Assembly: GCA_945903445.1 (NCBI GenBank) | Contig: CAMDNZ010000011.1 | Span: forward strand, 1 to 64,000 | Reading direction: 5' to 3' | DNA length: 64,000 bases | Source of the DNA: Bordetella parapertussis | GTDB taxonomy: Bacteria > Pseudomonadota > Gammaproteobacteria > Burkholderiales > Burkholderiaceae_B | In this document: positions 26,258-35,745 of the stretch, piece by piece | Layout: every line of letters begins with the position of its first letter | How positions within the stretch are numbered: position 1 is the first letter of the stretch | Notes under the pieces: generated by a model | What the model saw: only the letters and a program-made list of their open reading frames with translations | Told to the model about the DNA's origin: nothing | Database searches by the model: none | Program-made: the position numbers and the translations under genes

Positions 26258-26824
26258 TTACTTACCGCGCGAGCCAGTGCCAGGCGGATTGAATGGAAAG
26301 TTGGAGAACATCGATCGGGTTTGATCTTGCATCTGATCCTGCATTTGCACGAACAGGTTTTTGCTCTGGTCGATGTAGCTATTCATCATGTTTTGCAGCA
26401 TCGGCGTCTGCACATTCATGAACTGGGCCCAGGCTTCGGGACCGAACTGCGGACCGCCGTACAAGCCCTTGGATTGTTCGGCCATGCGATCCTGGATCTC
26501 GATGAACGCCTGGATGTTCTTCTCCAGGTAAGAGCCCATAATGCCCTGCATGGCGTGCCCATAGAAGCGGATGATTTGCGCCAACATCGGAGCCGAAAAC
26601 ATCGGAGCCCCCTCGCTCTCTTCTTCCAGAATGATCTGAAGCAGAATGCTGCGCGTCAGGTCGGCCCCCGATTTGGCATCCACCACTTGGAATACCTCAT
26701 GTGCCAGCACCAGTTGTTTGACGTCGGCCAAGGTGATGTACGTGCTGGTTTGAGTATCATACAGACGGCGGTTGGGATATTTTTTTATGAGCCGCTCGGT
26801 GGCGCTTTTTTTAGCTTGGGTCAT
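26258..26824 (-). CDS. phaR: Polyhydroxyalkanoate synthesis repressor
   Basis: DNA-binding repressor that also binds PHA granules and controls phasin and pha genes. The 188-residue product has the PHB_acc_N domain first (IKKYPNRRLYDTQTSTYITL, about 13-32), the PHB_acc repeat region with LLQIILEEESEG and FYGHAMQG, and a Gln/Met-rich C-terminus. The ATG at 26824 has a TAGGAC site 6 bases upstream; the open frame continues 24 codons further but without start support. It follows phaB with a 49-base gap in the order phaC-phaB-phaR. Confidence 0.94.
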   Translation of the reverse strand: MTQAKKSATERLIKKYPNRRLYDTQTSTYITLADVKQLVLAHEVFQVVDAKSGADLTRSILLQIILEEESEGAPMFSAPMLAQIIRFYGHAMQGIMGSYLEKNIQAFIEIQDRMAEQSKGLYGGPQFGPEAWAQFMNVQTPMLQNMMNSYIDQSKNLFVQMQDQMQDQTRSMFSNFPFNPPGTGSRGK

Positions 26825-26873
26825 AGCTGTCCTAATGTCTCCGGTCGTTCCTGCGCCACAGTGTGCACGCGCA

Positions 26874-27611
26874 TCATCCCATGTGCAAGCCGCCATTTAG
26901 CGAAAAATCGGCGCCGGTCGAAAATCCCGACTCGTCCGATGCCAACCACGACACGATAGATGCAATTTCTTCCGGCGTTCCCAAACGGCGCACCGGAATG
27001 GTGTCGACAATTTTTTCCAGCACATCGGGCCGGATCGAACGCACCATGTCGGTTCCGATATAACCCGGCGAAATGGTGTTGACCGTGACACCCTTGCTGG
27101 CCACTTCTTGCGCCAAAGCCATGGTGAACCCATGGATACCGGCCTTAGCCGTCGAATAATTGGTCTGACCGAACTGGCCCTTCTGCCCGTTGACCGAGCT
27201 GATATTGATGATGCGCCCCCACTGGCGCTCGACCATGCCTTCCAGGACCTGTTTGGTCACGTTGAACAGGCTATTGAGATTGGTGTCCATCACCGTCCGC
27301 CAATCGTCCAGCGTCATTTTGCGAAAGAGTCCATCGCGTGTAATGCCGGCGTTGTTGACCAACACGTCGATCGGCCCCAGTTCGGCCACGACCCGCCCGA
27401 ACGCGGCTTCGGTCGAATCCCAATCGGCCACGTTGCCCACCGACGCGTAAAAGGTGAAGCCTTGCGCAGCCTGCTCGTCCAACCATTGCTTGTCGTTACG
27501 GCTCGGCCCGCAGCCAGCGACCACTCGGAATCCGTCACGGGCCAAACGCTGACAGATAGAGGTGCCAATACCGCCCATACCGCCTGTCACATACGCTACC
27601 TTCGCTGCCAT
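26874..27611 (-). CDS. phaB: Acetoacetyl-CoA reductase
   Basis: NADPH-dependent short-chain reductase making (R)-3-hydroxybutyryl-CoA, the monomer for PHB. The 245-residue product has TGGMGGIGTS at about 8-17, NNAGITRDG about 88-96, the catalytic Ser in NISSVNGQKGQ and Tyr/Lys in NYSTAKAG (about 151-158), and the PhaB-type C-terminus SGFSTGADFSLNGGLHMG. An AGGAGACAAGGG site precedes the ATG at 27611, so the 17-codon extension is not used. It lies between phaC and phaR. Confidence 0.95.
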   Translation of the reverse strand: MAAKVAYVTGGMGGIGTSICQRLARDGFRVVAGCGPSRNDKQWLDEQAAQGFTFYASVGNVADWDSTEAAFGRVVAELGPIDVLVNNAGITRDGLFRKMTLDDWRTVMDTNLNSLFNVTKQVLEGMVERQWGRIINISSVNGQKGQFGQTNYSTAKAGIHGFTMALAQEVASKGVTVNTISPGYIGTDMVRSIRPDVLEKIVDTIPVRRLGTPEEIASIVSWLASDESGFSTGADFSLNGGLHMG

Positions 27612-27721
27612 CCCTTGTCTCCTATGCTCGTTTTTTGCCTGGATGATGGTGTGCGATACCATCGCAGGACGCCCTGCGGCTTACCTTAACAGAGCGATGC
27701 CCTATCGCGTGGCGCCGACTA

Positions 27722-29350
27722 TCAAATTCTTACCTTTACATAGCGCCCGGGCGCCGGCTCGATCTCGGGCCATGTGTCGCTACCCAGGCGATTCGGCGGC
27801 TGCCGACGTCGACCCGAGTGCTTGCCAAGCCATGCATGCCAATTCGGCCACCAACTGCCCGCGGTCTCGTCGGCCCGATCCAGCCAAGCGACAGGATCGC
27901 TCGGCAAGGCTGCGGTCGTCGTGGCGGGATCGGACCAGTAGCTGCGTCGCTGCTTGGCCGGCGGATTCACGACGCCAGCGATGTGACCGGATGCGCCCAA
28001 CACGAAACGCTCGACTCGCGGCAACAGCCCAGTGGATGCGTAGGCCGAGCTCCACGGGACGATGTGATCTTCGCGCGAACCGAACAGATAAGTCGGTATG
28101 TCGAGACTGGACAAATCGATCGCGGCATCGCCGACACGTACCCGTCCCGGCTGACAAAGGTTGTTTTCGAGATAGGTATTGCGGAAATACCAAGCGAAGA
28201 ACGGGCCGGGCAAATTGGTAGGATCGGCGTTCCAATACAACAGGTCGAAGGGAGGCGGGGTTTCGCCCTTAAGATAGTTGCTGACCACATAATTCCAGAC
28301 CAGTTCGTTTGGACGCAAGAAAGCAAATGTGGTCGCCAACTCGTTGCCCCACATCAAACCACCAGCACCGATAGCACGCTCGCGCAAGGCGGCATGGGCC
28401 TCGTCGACGAACACGTCCAGCACACCGGTGTCTCGAAAATCCAGCAGTGTGGTCAACAAAGTCAGCGCCCGCACCGGTCGCCGACCCCGTGCATGCGCCA
28501 ATGCCAGCGCCGATGCCAGCAAAGTGCCACCCACGCAGAATCCAAGCGCATTGATCTGCTTCTGGCCGGATATTTCCTGCACCACCGCGACCGCGCGCAA
28601 GACCGCATCGTTCAGATAATCGGTCCAGGTGGCGGTATGAATGCCGTCCTTGTCGCCCGCCAAGGGATTACGCCAGGAGATCGCATACACCGTGAATCCC
28701 GCGGCCACCGCATGGCCGATGAAGGAATTCGCGGGCTGCAAATCGAGGACGTAAAACTTATTGATATTGGGCGGCACCACCAGCAGCGGCACCGTATGCA
28801 CGGTAGGTGTGGTCGGCGAATATTGAATGAGCTGGAACAACGTGTTCTCGAAGACGACCGCGCCCGGCGTCGTCGCCAGATTGCGACCGACTTCGAATTG
28901 AGTCTCGTCGGTTTGGGTGATGCGGCCCCGGCCCAGATCGTTCACCAGATTCGACAGCCCCATATCCATCGCCCGTCCCGCCGACGCGACGATGCTGGCC
29001 TGGGCTTCCGGATTGGTCGCCAGATAGTTTGAGGGCGACAGCGCATCGACCCATTGCATGACGGCGAAGCGCAAGCGCTCGCGCGCCGGCCCCTCGTGCA
29101 CAACGGCATCCACCATATCGAGCATGGTGCGTGCAGACAGCAGATAGGCGTGTGCCATCAACAGATGATGAGCACTACCTGACCATTCCTCGCTTTTGAA
29201 ACGGCGATCATTCAGCGGAGAAAGGCGACCGGCACGGTGCTCGTCGAGCAGGCGTGCCCACTCTTGCGAGAAACGTTGCTGAAGACCCGCCATGACATCG
29301 GGCGCGATATCCAACGGTCCCGTTGGAAACAGCGTTTTGGAGGAAGACAA
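27722..29350 (-). CDS. phaC: Class I poly(3-hydroxyalkanoate) synthase
   Basis: Polymerises 3-hydroxyacyl-CoA into PHA granules. The 542-residue product is the class I size, with an N-terminal helical domain and an alpha/beta-hydrolase core. The catalytic Cys lies in the lipase-box-like GFCVGGT (about residue 273), the Asp in REDHIVPW and the His in GASGHIAGVVNPP. The start is a TTG with CGGAG placed 5 bases upstream; no nearer ATG fits the family N-terminus. phaB and phaR follow; phaA, the thiolase, is not in this cluster. Confidence 0.95.
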   Translation of the reverse strand: MSSSKTLFPTGPLDIAPDVMAGLQQRFSQEWARLLDEHRAGRLSPLNDRRFKSEEWSGSAHHLLMAHAYLLSARTMLDMVDAVVHEGPARERLRFAVMQWVDALSPSNYLATNPEAQASIVASAGRAMDMGLSNLVNDLGRGRITQTDETQFEVGRNLATTPGAVVFENTLFQLIQYSPTTPTVHTVPLLVVPPNINKFYVLDLQPANSFIGHAVAAGFTVYAISWRNPLAGDKDGIHTATWTDYLNDAVLRAVAVVQEISGQKQINALGFCVGGTLLASALALAHARGRRPVRALTLLTTLLDFRDTGVLDVFVDEAHAALRERAIGAGGLMWGNELATTFAFLRPNELVWNYVVSNYLKGETPPPFDLLYWNADPTNLPGPFFAWYFRNTYLENNLCQPGRVRVGDAAIDLSSLDIPTYLFGSREDHIVPWSSAYASTGLLPRVERFVLGASGHIAGVVNPPAKQRRSYWSDPATTTAALPSDPVAWLDRADETAGSWWPNWHAWLGKHSGRRRQPPNRLGSDTWPEIEPAPGRYVKVRI

Positions 29351-29419
29351 AGGTACTCCGGGCGAACGGCAGGATCGGGAAATAATGCCCGCCGCGCGCG
29401 CCGCTTGTCAATGCAGGCG

Positions 29420-30184
29420 CTAGTCCAACCAGGCCAGCAAGGCCATGCGGCCCGTACGGCCATCGCGACGGTACGAAAAGAAGCTATCCGGTTCGCTCGC
29501 TGTGCACTGCCTGGCCAGCACCACGTTTTGCACACCCATGCGCCGCAAGCGCCGCTCGGCCAGTGCAGGTAAATCGCAGCACCATTTTTGCGCCTGGCCG
29601 TCGCATACCCGAAAGCATTGCGCGGCAAGCGGATCGTCCGACACGTAGGCGTCATAGACTTCGGCCCCCACTTCGAATGCGTCCGGCCCGATGCTCGGCC
29701 CTACCCAGGCACACCAGGCGTCGTTCTTGGCTGTGCGGCGCTGCATGACACCCAGGGTTTGTTCGAGCACCCCGGCGGCCAAGCCACGCCATCCGGCATG
29801 CGCCACGCCCAGAACGGTGCCGGTCGAGTTGGTCAGCATCACAGGCAGACAATCGGCCACCATGATGGCCAGCACCTGGCCCCGACGTTGCGTGACGGCG
29901 GCATCGGCCACGGGGGCCACGTCGTCCGGTCCGCTCAATGCGCCGGCACCGGTATCGGCTTGCAACACATCGACGCCATGCACCTGCTGCAACCACAGCG
30001 GCACTTCCGGCAGCATCCGAACGAGACGGCGGCGGTTTTCGTCGACCGCTTCCGGCGCATCGCCCACGTGCAATCCCAAATTGAGCGAGTGATAAGGCGG
30101 GCGGCTCACGCCCCCGGATCGAGTCGTGAAAAGGCTGTGCACGCCCGGCCAGGCAGGCCCTTCGATGACAATCGGTCTCACCAT
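29420..30184 (-). CDS. pgeF: Peptidoglycan editing factor / laccase-domain protein
   Basis: Multicopper-polyphenol-oxidase-like protein (YfiH/YlmD/PgeF) of 254 residues; Escherichia coli YfiH helps keep L-serine out of the peptidoglycan stem peptide. The metal-binding motifs QQVHGVDVL (about 66-74), VADCLPVML (about 109-117) and GVAHAGWRGL (about 126-135) are present, as is GPSIGPDAFEVG. Its start lies inside the last codons of rluD, so the pair rluD-pgeF is coupled, as in many proteobacteria. phaC follows after a 69-base gap. Confidence 0.92.
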   Translation of the reverse strand: MVRPIVIEGPAWPGVHSLFTTRSGGVSRPPYHSLNLGLHVGDAPEAVDENRRRLVRMLPEVPLWLQQVHGVDVLQADTGAGALSGPDDVAPVADAAVTQRRGQVLAIMVADCLPVMLTNSTGTVLGVAHAGWRGLAAGVLEQTLGVMQRRTAKNDAWCAWVGPSIGPDAFEVGAEVYDAYVSDDPLAAQCFRVCDGQAQKWCCDLPALAERRLRRMGVQNVVLARQCTASEPDSFFSYRRDGRTGRMALLAWLD

Positions 30185-31131
30185 ACGATGGCGTCCAGCA
30201 CCGCATTCATGTCATCCGGCAGCGGGGCTTCGCAGCTGACGGTATCGCCATTGGCCGGATCGACGAAGCTCAGACGCCGGGCATGCAACATTTGCCGTCG
30301 CGCCGGCGGCAGCGTCCGGCCGCCGTAAAGCGTATCGCCCAACAGGGGATGGTTCAGACTGGCCAGATGGACCCGGATCTGATGGGTACGCCCGGTTTCC
30401 AGGCGGCAGGCCAATTGGGTAATGCCGGCATCGTCCAAGCGCCCTACCCGCTCGGTAATGTAATGCGTAACCGCAGGTTTGGGCGCGATGGGCCGCTCGA
30501 CCGCCATGCGAACCGGCACGCGCGGATCTCGACCGATGGGGCTGTCGACTGTTCCGCTGGCTAGCGTTTGACCATGCACCAGGGCCACGTACTCGCGGCC
30601 CATACTGCGAGCCTGCAACTGGCGCACCAAATGTGTTTGAGCCGTGTCGGTTCGTGCGACGACCAGCAAACCCGTCGTGTCTTTGTCCAACCGATGAACG
30701 ATACCCGCGCGCGCCACCTGGGCCAGCTCGGGAAAGCGATGCAGCAAGCCGTTAAGCAAGGTACCTTGCCAGTTGCCCGCACCAGGATGGGTCACTAGTC
30801 CTGCCGGCTTGTTGACTACGATCCACTCGGCGCTTTCGCGCACGACCCCGAAATCGACCGCTTGGGCGACGAATGCGTTGGCTTCGGGTGGCGTCTGCGG
30901 CCAGACGAGCAGGCTATCGCCCTCACGAACGAGTTGACGCAGCCTGGCGGGACGGTCGTTAACGTGTACGAAACCGTCTTCGATCCAGCCGGCAAGCCGG
31001 TTGCGGCTGTGCTCGGGCAGCAGGCTGGCGAGCACCTTGTCTAGCCGCTCGGCGAAAACGCCATCGGGTACGGTGAGCAGCAAGGGCTCGTCGTCGGACG
31101 GCGTCTCGCCCGGGGCAATCGAATCGAACAT
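30178..31131 (-). CDS. rluD: 23S rRNA pseudouridine synthase D
   Basis: Forms pseudouridines 1911, 1915 and 1917 in helix 69 of 23S rRNA. From the ATG at 31131 the product has 317 residues: an N-terminal S4 domain (about 18-75, RLDKVLASLLPEHSRNRLAG), then the RluA-type catalytic domain with the Asp in HRLDKDTTGLLVVA (about 150) and ETGRTHQIRVHLA near 240. Starts at 31143 and 31161 are equally possible in frame, and no ribosome site decides. The much longer open frame upstream is antisense to bamD and is rejected. Confidence 0.93.
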   Translation of the reverse strand: MFDSIAPGETPSDDEPLLLTVPDGVFAERLDKVLASLLPEHSRNRLAGWIEDGFVHVNDRPARLRQLVREGDSLLVWPQTPPEANAFVAQAVDFGVVRESAEWIVVNKPAGLVTHPGAGNWQGTLLNGLLHRFPELAQVARAGIVHRLDKDTTGLLVVARTDTAQTHLVRQLQARSMGREYVALVHGQTLASGTVDSPIGRDPRVPVRMAVERPIAPKPAVTHYITERVGRLDDAGITQLACRLETGRTHQIRVHLASLNHPLLGDTLYGGRTLPPARRQMLHARRLSFVDPANGDTVSCEAPLPDDMNAVLDAIVW

Positions 31132-31142
31132 GGAACAGGTCA

Positions 31143-31148
31143 TATAAT
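31143..31148 (+). promoter_or_regulatory. Possible bamD -10 element overlapping the rluD start
   Basis: A perfect TATAAT lies 37 bases before the bamD GTG, in the short divergent gap with rluD. No clear -35 is seen 17 bases upstream, so the call rests on the hexamer and its position. Confidence 0.4.
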
Positions 31149-31185
31149 CAGCGAACGCCATGCTACCACCAAGGATACAGCCGTC

Positions 31186-32061
31186 GTGACTTCTGCATTT
31201 CCCACTCTTGTGCCGCGTGCCCTTACGGCCCCGGCCCGGCACGCCGCGATCCGCCGCGCGCTGACCCTCGTGTTTGTCCTGCTGGCCCTGGCATTGACGC
31301 TTGCCGGCTGCGCGGGCAACACGGCCAAGATCGATCCCACCGCCGGTTGGAGCGCCGAACAGTTGTACGCCGATGCCCGCAGCGAAATCGATGCAGGCAA
31401 CTGGACCAACGCCCGCGAGCGCCTGACGGCCATCGAGTCGCGTTACCCCTTCAGCATCCACGCGCAGCAAGCGCTGATGGAATTGGCCTACGTAAACTGG
31501 AAAGATGGCGAGAACGAGCAGGCGCTGGCCACCATCGACCGCTTCCAGCAACAGTTCCCGAGTCATCCCGGAACCGACTACATGTTGTATTTGCGCGGTC
31601 TGGTGAACTTCACCCCGGCCAGCGCCTTCATGGCCAACCTGACCGGTCAGGATCCGGCCGAACGCGATCCAAAGGGTCTGCGCGCGTCTTACGATGCGTT
31701 CAGCGAACTGGTCACGCGCTACCCCGGCAGCACCTACGCACCCGATGCGCAGGCGCGAATGAACTGGCTGGTCAACACCATCGCCATGAACGAGGTGTTC
31801 GTCGCCCGTTACTACTACGAGCGTGGCGCCTACATCGCGGCCGTCAACCGGGCGCAGATCGTGATTACCGATTTCGAGGGCGTTGCAGCCAACGAACAGG
31901 CGCTCTACGTCATGATGATGTCCTACGAGAAGCTAGGCATGGCCGACCTGCGTGCCGACACCGAGCGCGTGTTGGACCAAAACTTCCCCAACAGCACCAT
32001 TAAGGCAAACGGTTTCGCCGCACCCGATAAACCCTGGTGGAATCCGAGCGGCTGGCTCTGA
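31186..32061 (+). CDS. bamD: Outer membrane protein assembly factor BamD
   Basis: Essential lipoprotein of the BAM complex that inserts beta-barrel proteins into the outer membrane. It has 291 residues from a GTG start with AAGGATA 8 bases upstream. The signal peptide is long (n-region about 24 residues), with lipobox LAGC and acylated Cys42. Five TPR-like repeats follow, with WSAEQLYADARSEIDAGNW, ESRYPFSIHAQQALMELAY (about 85-103) and the conserved FVARYYYERGAYIAAVNRAQ. The gene is divergent from rluD, as in many proteobacteria. Confidence 0.95.
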   Translation: MTSAFPTLVPRALTAPARHAAIRRALTLVFVLLALALTLAGCAGNTAKIDPTAGWSAEQLYADARSEIDAGNWTNARERLTAIESRYPFSIHAQQALMELAYVNWKDGENEQALATIDRFQQQFPSHPGTDYMLYLRGLVNFTPASAFMANLTGQDPAERDPKGLRASYDAFSELVTRYPGSTYAPDAQARMNWLVNTIAMNEVFVARYYYERGAYIAAVNRAQIVITDFEGVAANEQALYVMMMSYEKLGMADLRADTERVLDQNFPNSTIKANGFAAPDKPWWNPSGWL

Positions 32062-32144
32062 AGCGGAAGCGGCCCGAAGGTTCAGGCCGCCAGCTCGGAC
32101 GACGCTCATGCCTCACCAAGCCTGGGGCCGCATGCTCGCAATAT

Positions 32145-33437
32145 TCAAGCCAGGCCGGTTGCAGCCACTCGAGCCAAGCCTTGGCGCACGTTCACACGTG
32201 CCAGCAACGTCAACCCCAGCAGGAAAAAACCACCGCAGGCCAAAATGGCCAGGCGGTGGTCACCCCCACTGACCCAGGTCACCGTGCCGTAGCACAAGGG
32301 CCCAATGACCGCCGCGCACTGCGTCGCGACGCTCCACAAGCCATAAAATTCGCCCAGCCTGCCGCGTGGCGCGAGTGCGCCGGTCAAGGCACGGCCCGTA
32401 CTCTGGCTGGTGCCCATGCACAGCCCCGCGAGCGTAGCGGCAATCCAGAACACCTCAGGGGTACGCGCCGCATAGGCCACACCAACCATGCTCAACCATC
32501 CGCAGAGTGTGAGCGCGAGTGCAGGCCGGTGGCCGATCCGATCCTGTACGAATCCGAAACTTAGCGCTCCCAGCGCTGCCGCGATATTGACCACAAAGAT
32601 CAGCTTCATCACATCGACCATGTCGAAGCCCATCACCATGCTCGCGTACACGGCAGATAGGGTGATCACTACTGCAATCCCGGCCTGATAGGCCAGCAGG
32701 CAATACAGAAACGCCCGGAATTCGGGAAATTCCGTCCCTACATTACGCCATGACGCCAACAGACGGCCCAAAACCTCACCCACGACGGGTGCAGGGCAAC
32801 GCGCTCCCGCCCGCTCGCGCAACAACAAGAAAGAAGGAAGTGCCGCCAGCCCGAACACCAGGCAGGTCAATCCCACCACCCAAGGCACGTAGGTGGTAGC
32901 GGGTACAAGGTGGTTCTTCGCACTCAACACGACAACCAGGGCCAGCCCCAAGGTCAGCATGCCGCCGAAGTAGCCCAGGCCCCAGCCCCAACCGGACACC
33001 CGGCCCAGGGCTTCGGGCCGTGCAAGCTCGGGCAGAAAAGAACCGATGGCCGATTCGCCCACACCGTAGCCATAATTGGAAATCGCCAGCGCGATCACGG
33101 CCAGCGCCACCGCCCCCGGCCCCGGCCCGACACTCGCCATGGCAGCGGTCCCGCCCAGGCAGACCGCGGTGCTGCAAAACAACAGGCGGCGCTTGGCGCC
33201 ACGCGCATCGGCACGCGCGCCCAGCCAGGGCATGGTCAACATCACTGCCAGATAAGACACCGACAAGGCCGCGGTCCAGGCAAAGGTGGCCCAAGGGGCG
33301 TTCCCGGCGACTTCGGACACGAAGTAGGTGCTGAACACCGCAGTCAGGATGACCGTGGTGTAGCCCGAATTAGCGAAGTCGTACATCGCCCACGCCCAAA
33401 GCTCGCGGCGGGCGACGCCGGGGTTGCGAACGCTCAT
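32145..33437 (-). CDS. MFS transporter, UMF1 (Atg22-like) family
   Basis: A 430-residue membrane protein with about twelve helices. The N-terminus RRELWAWAMYDFANSGYTTV is the UMF1 family mark, and GESAIGSFLPELA and GRVSGWGWGLGYFGG (about 145-160) are also typical. Related yeast Atg22 exports amino acids from vacuoles; bacterial substrates are not established. Its start overlaps the stop of the GlcG/HbpS-like gene by 4 bases, so prpE, that gene and this one form one leftward unit. Confidence 0.85.
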   Translation of the reverse strand: MSVRNPGVARRELWAWAMYDFANSGYTTVILTAVFSTYFVSEVAGNAPWATFAWTAALSVSYLAVMLTMPWLGARADARGAKRRLLFCSTAVCLGGTAAMASVGPGPGAVALAVIALAISNYGYGVGESAIGSFLPELARPEALGRVSGWGWGLGYFGGMLTLGLALVVVLSAKNHLVPATTYVPWVVGLTCLVFGLAALPSFLLLRERAGARCPAPVVGEVLGRLLASWRNVGTEFPEFRAFLYCLLAYQAGIAVVITLSAVYASMVMGFDMVDVMKLIFVVNIAAALGALSFGFVQDRIGHRPALALTLCGWLSMVGVAYAARTPEVFWIAATLAGLCMGTSQSTGRALTGALAPRGRLGEFYGLWSVATQCAAVIGPLCYGTVTWVSGGDHRLAILACGGFFLLGLTLLARVNVRQGLARVAATGLA

Positions 33438-33847
33438 AGCTGGTTTTTCAGGGCTTCGACACCGGCCTGCGCCACCGCGACATCCTGCTCGGGCTTGACG
33501 CCGGAAACCCCGACCGAACCAATGACCTGGCCTGCGACCTCGATGGGCACGCCGCCGGTCAACATGCCGGTCACGTACGGAGCCGACAGAAACGCCGTAC
33601 GGCCGTCGTTGATCATCTGCTCAAACGCACCCGACTCCTTGCGTCCCATGGCCGCAGTCAACGCCTTGGCCGGCGCGATGTGTGCCGAGATGGGCGCCGC
33701 ACCGTCCAGGCGCCGCAAGCCCAGCAGATGACCGCCATCGTCGGCCACGGCGATCGTGACCGCCCAGCCCTGCTCTTTGGCGTGCGCGACGGCGGCATCG
33801 ATCACGATCTGCACGAACGCGTCATTGAGAACAGGCTTGGTTTTCAT
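33434..33847 (-). CDS. GlcG/HbpS-like small protein (DUF336)
   Basis: A 137-residue protein of the GlcG/HbpS fold. It has AVAHAKEQGWAVTIAVADDG (about 18-37), the loop with HIAPAKALTAAMGRKES (about 55-71) and GGVPIEVAGQVIGSVGVSG (about 97-115). Members bind heme or act as sensors or accessory proteins in metabolic clusters, with no fixed role. The ATG at 33847 is chosen. A GTG at 33862 would overlap the prpE stop as GTGA and is a credible alternative that adds five residues. No signal peptide is seen. Confidence 0.8.
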   Translation of the reverse strand: MKTKPVLNDAFVQIVIDAAVAHAKEQGWAVTIAVADDGGHLLGLRRLDGAAPISAHIAPAKALTAAMGRKESGAFEQMINDGRTAFLSAPYVTGMLTGGVPIEVAGQVIGSVGVSGVKPEQDVAVAQAGVEALKNQL

Positions 33848-33858
33848 GCTGATGGACT

Positions 33859-35745
33859 TCACGTGTAGGCATCCTTGATGAATTGGAGAGCGAGCTGATC
33901 TTCGATAGTCGATAAATCGCCGGGATCGCGGGCTTCGCACACCGCGACGATGGCTCGACGCACCACCTTGCCGGATCGGGTCTTGGGCAGGGCTTGCACA
34001 TAGCGGATAGCAGCCGGACGGGCAAAAGCGCCCAAATGTTGCTGCACCCGCTGCATCATATCGTCTTCGAGCTGTTTGGCCAGCGTCTCATCGGGCAGAT
34101 CAGGCTGCTTGAGCACTACGAAGGCGACGGCCACCTGACCGCGCATTTCGTCCTGCACCCCCACCACCGCGCATTCGGCCACGCGCTCGTCGCCGTTGAT
34201 GGTCTCTTCCAATTCACGTGTGCCTATACGGTGCCCCGATACATTGATGACGTCGTCGGTACGGCCCAGGATGAAGAAATAGCCATCGGCATCGCGCCGC
34301 CCCCAGTCGAAGGTCGAATAGACTTCCCGACCGGGCACGGCCGTGAAATACGTTTGAACGAAGCGCTGATCGTCGCCCCACACCGTTGTCATCGCGCCGG
34401 GTGGCAGGGGTGGCACGATAGCCACCACGCCCTTTTCTTCGTCAGCCAAATCGGCGCCGGTGATTTCGTCGACGATGCGAACATCGAAACCGAACACCGG
34501 GAAGGACGGGCTGCCGTATTTCGTGGGCGTGCGTGACACGCCCGGTTGTGCGCTCAAGATTGGCCAACCCGATTCGGTCTGCCAATAGTTGTCGATGATC
34601 GGTTTGCCGATCCGATCGCTCAACCACCGCGCCGATGGCTCATCCAGCGGCTCGCCCGCCAGATAGATGGCTCGAAGCGCTGACAGATCGTGGCCTTGCA
34701 TCCATTTTGCATCCTGCTTTTTAAGCACTCGAATGGCGGTAGGCGCCGAGAACAAGGTATTCACTTTGAACCGACTGGCCAGCCGCCACAGCACACCGGG
34801 ATCGGGGCGCAGGGGCGTGCCCTCGTACAGAATCGTGGTCTGCCCGCCGATCAAGGGACCGTAAACGATGTATGAGTGCCCGACCACCCAGCCAATGTCG
34901 CTGGTGCAGAAAAACACATCGCCAGGCCGACTATCGAATAGATATTCCATCGAAGCCGCCAACGCAACGGCATAGCCGCCGACGTCGCGTTGCACTCCCT
35001 TCGGCTGGCCGGTCGTGCCGGAGGTATACAGCACGTAGGATGGCGCGGTCGAATCGAGCCAGACGACCGGTACAGTGGCCCGGACGTGCTGCGCGCAGGC
35101 TCGCGCCAGATCGTGATCACGTCCCGGCAAGAGCGGCGCGGGGGCCAATCCACGATCCAGCACCAGCACACTATCGACCCGATGACGGCACCGGGTCAGT
35201 GCCTCGTCCAGCAAAGGTTTATAGGGCACTACTTTGCCGCCCCGCGAGCCCGCATCCGCGGTGACGATCGCGCGAGGCGTGGCATCGTCGATGCGCTGCG
35301 CCAGACTGGTCGACGCAAACCCGCCAAACACCACCGAATGCACTGCGGCGATGCGTGCACAGGCCAGCATCGTAAAAACCGCCTCGGGCACCATCGGCAT
35401 ATAGATCAGCACGCGGTCGCCTGCTTGCACGCCTTGCGATTGAAGCACTGCCGCCATGGTCTGTACGTGACGCAACAGCTCCGCCCAGTCGTATATACGC
35501 TCGGCATCGACCTCGCTGGACACCCAGATCAGTGCCTGGGCATCCGGCATCGCCTCGGCCCAACGGTCTACCGCGTTGTGGCATAGATTTGTCTGCCCAC
35601 CTGGAAACCACCGAGCGAAAGGTGGCCGACTGACGTCCACCACCTGATCGAAGGGGCGATGCCAATGAATGCGGGCAGCCTCCCGCGCCCAGAAGATTTC
35701 GCGATGATGTAATGATTCGTAATGGAAATCCCGGGTAGTCTGCAC
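33859..35745 (-). CDS. prpE: Propionate-CoA ligase (propionyl-CoA synthetase)
   Basis: AMP-forming acyl-CoA synthetase that activates propionate (often the first step of propionate use). The 628-residue product follows PrpE rather than Acs: RIHWHRPF near residue 25, PPFARWFPGGQTNLCHNAVD (about 41-60), the P-loop YTSGTTGQPKGVQRDVGGYA (about 241-260) and the catalytic lysine in LPKTRSGKVVRR near the C-terminus. The start is GTG with an AGGAGG site 5-6 bases upstream. There are no prpB/C/D methylcitrate genes nearby. About 300 bases to the next gene upstream hold no gene. Confidence 0.92.
   Translation of the reverse strand: MQTTRDFHYESLHHREIFWAREAARIHWHRPFDQVVDVSRPPFARWFPGGQTNLCHNAVDRWAEAMPDAQALIWVSSEVDAERIYDWAELLRHVQTMAAVLQSQGVQAGDRVLIYMPMVPEAVFTMLACARIAAVHSVVFGGFASTSLAQRIDDATPRAIVTADAGSRGGKVVPYKPLLDEALTRCRHRVDSVLVLDRGLAPAPLLPGRDHDLARACAQHVRATVPVVWLDSTAPSYVLYTSGTTGQPKGVQRDVGGYAVALAASMEYLFDSRPGDVFFCTSDIGWVVGHSYIVYGPLIGGQTTILYEGTPLRPDPGVLWRLASRFKVNTLFSAPTAIRVLKKQDAKWMQGHDLSALRAIYLAGEPLDEPSARWLSDRIGKPIIDNYWQTESGWPILSAQPGVSRTPTKYGSPSFPVFGFDVRIVDEITGADLADEEKGVVAIVPPLPPGAMTTVWGDDQRFVQTYFTAVPGREVYSTFDWGRRDADGYFFILGRTDDVINVSGHRIGTRELEETINGDERVAECAVVGVQDEMRGQVAVAFVVLKQPDLPDETLAKQLEDDMMQRVQQHLGAFARPAAIRYVQALPKTRSGKVVRRAIVAVCEARDPGDLSTIEDQLALQFIKDAYT

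Noticed and set aside
31144..31566. N-terminal extension of rluD to 31566
   Set aside because: The extra part lies antisense to bamD and lacks any S4 or synthase sequence; the family start fits near 31131.
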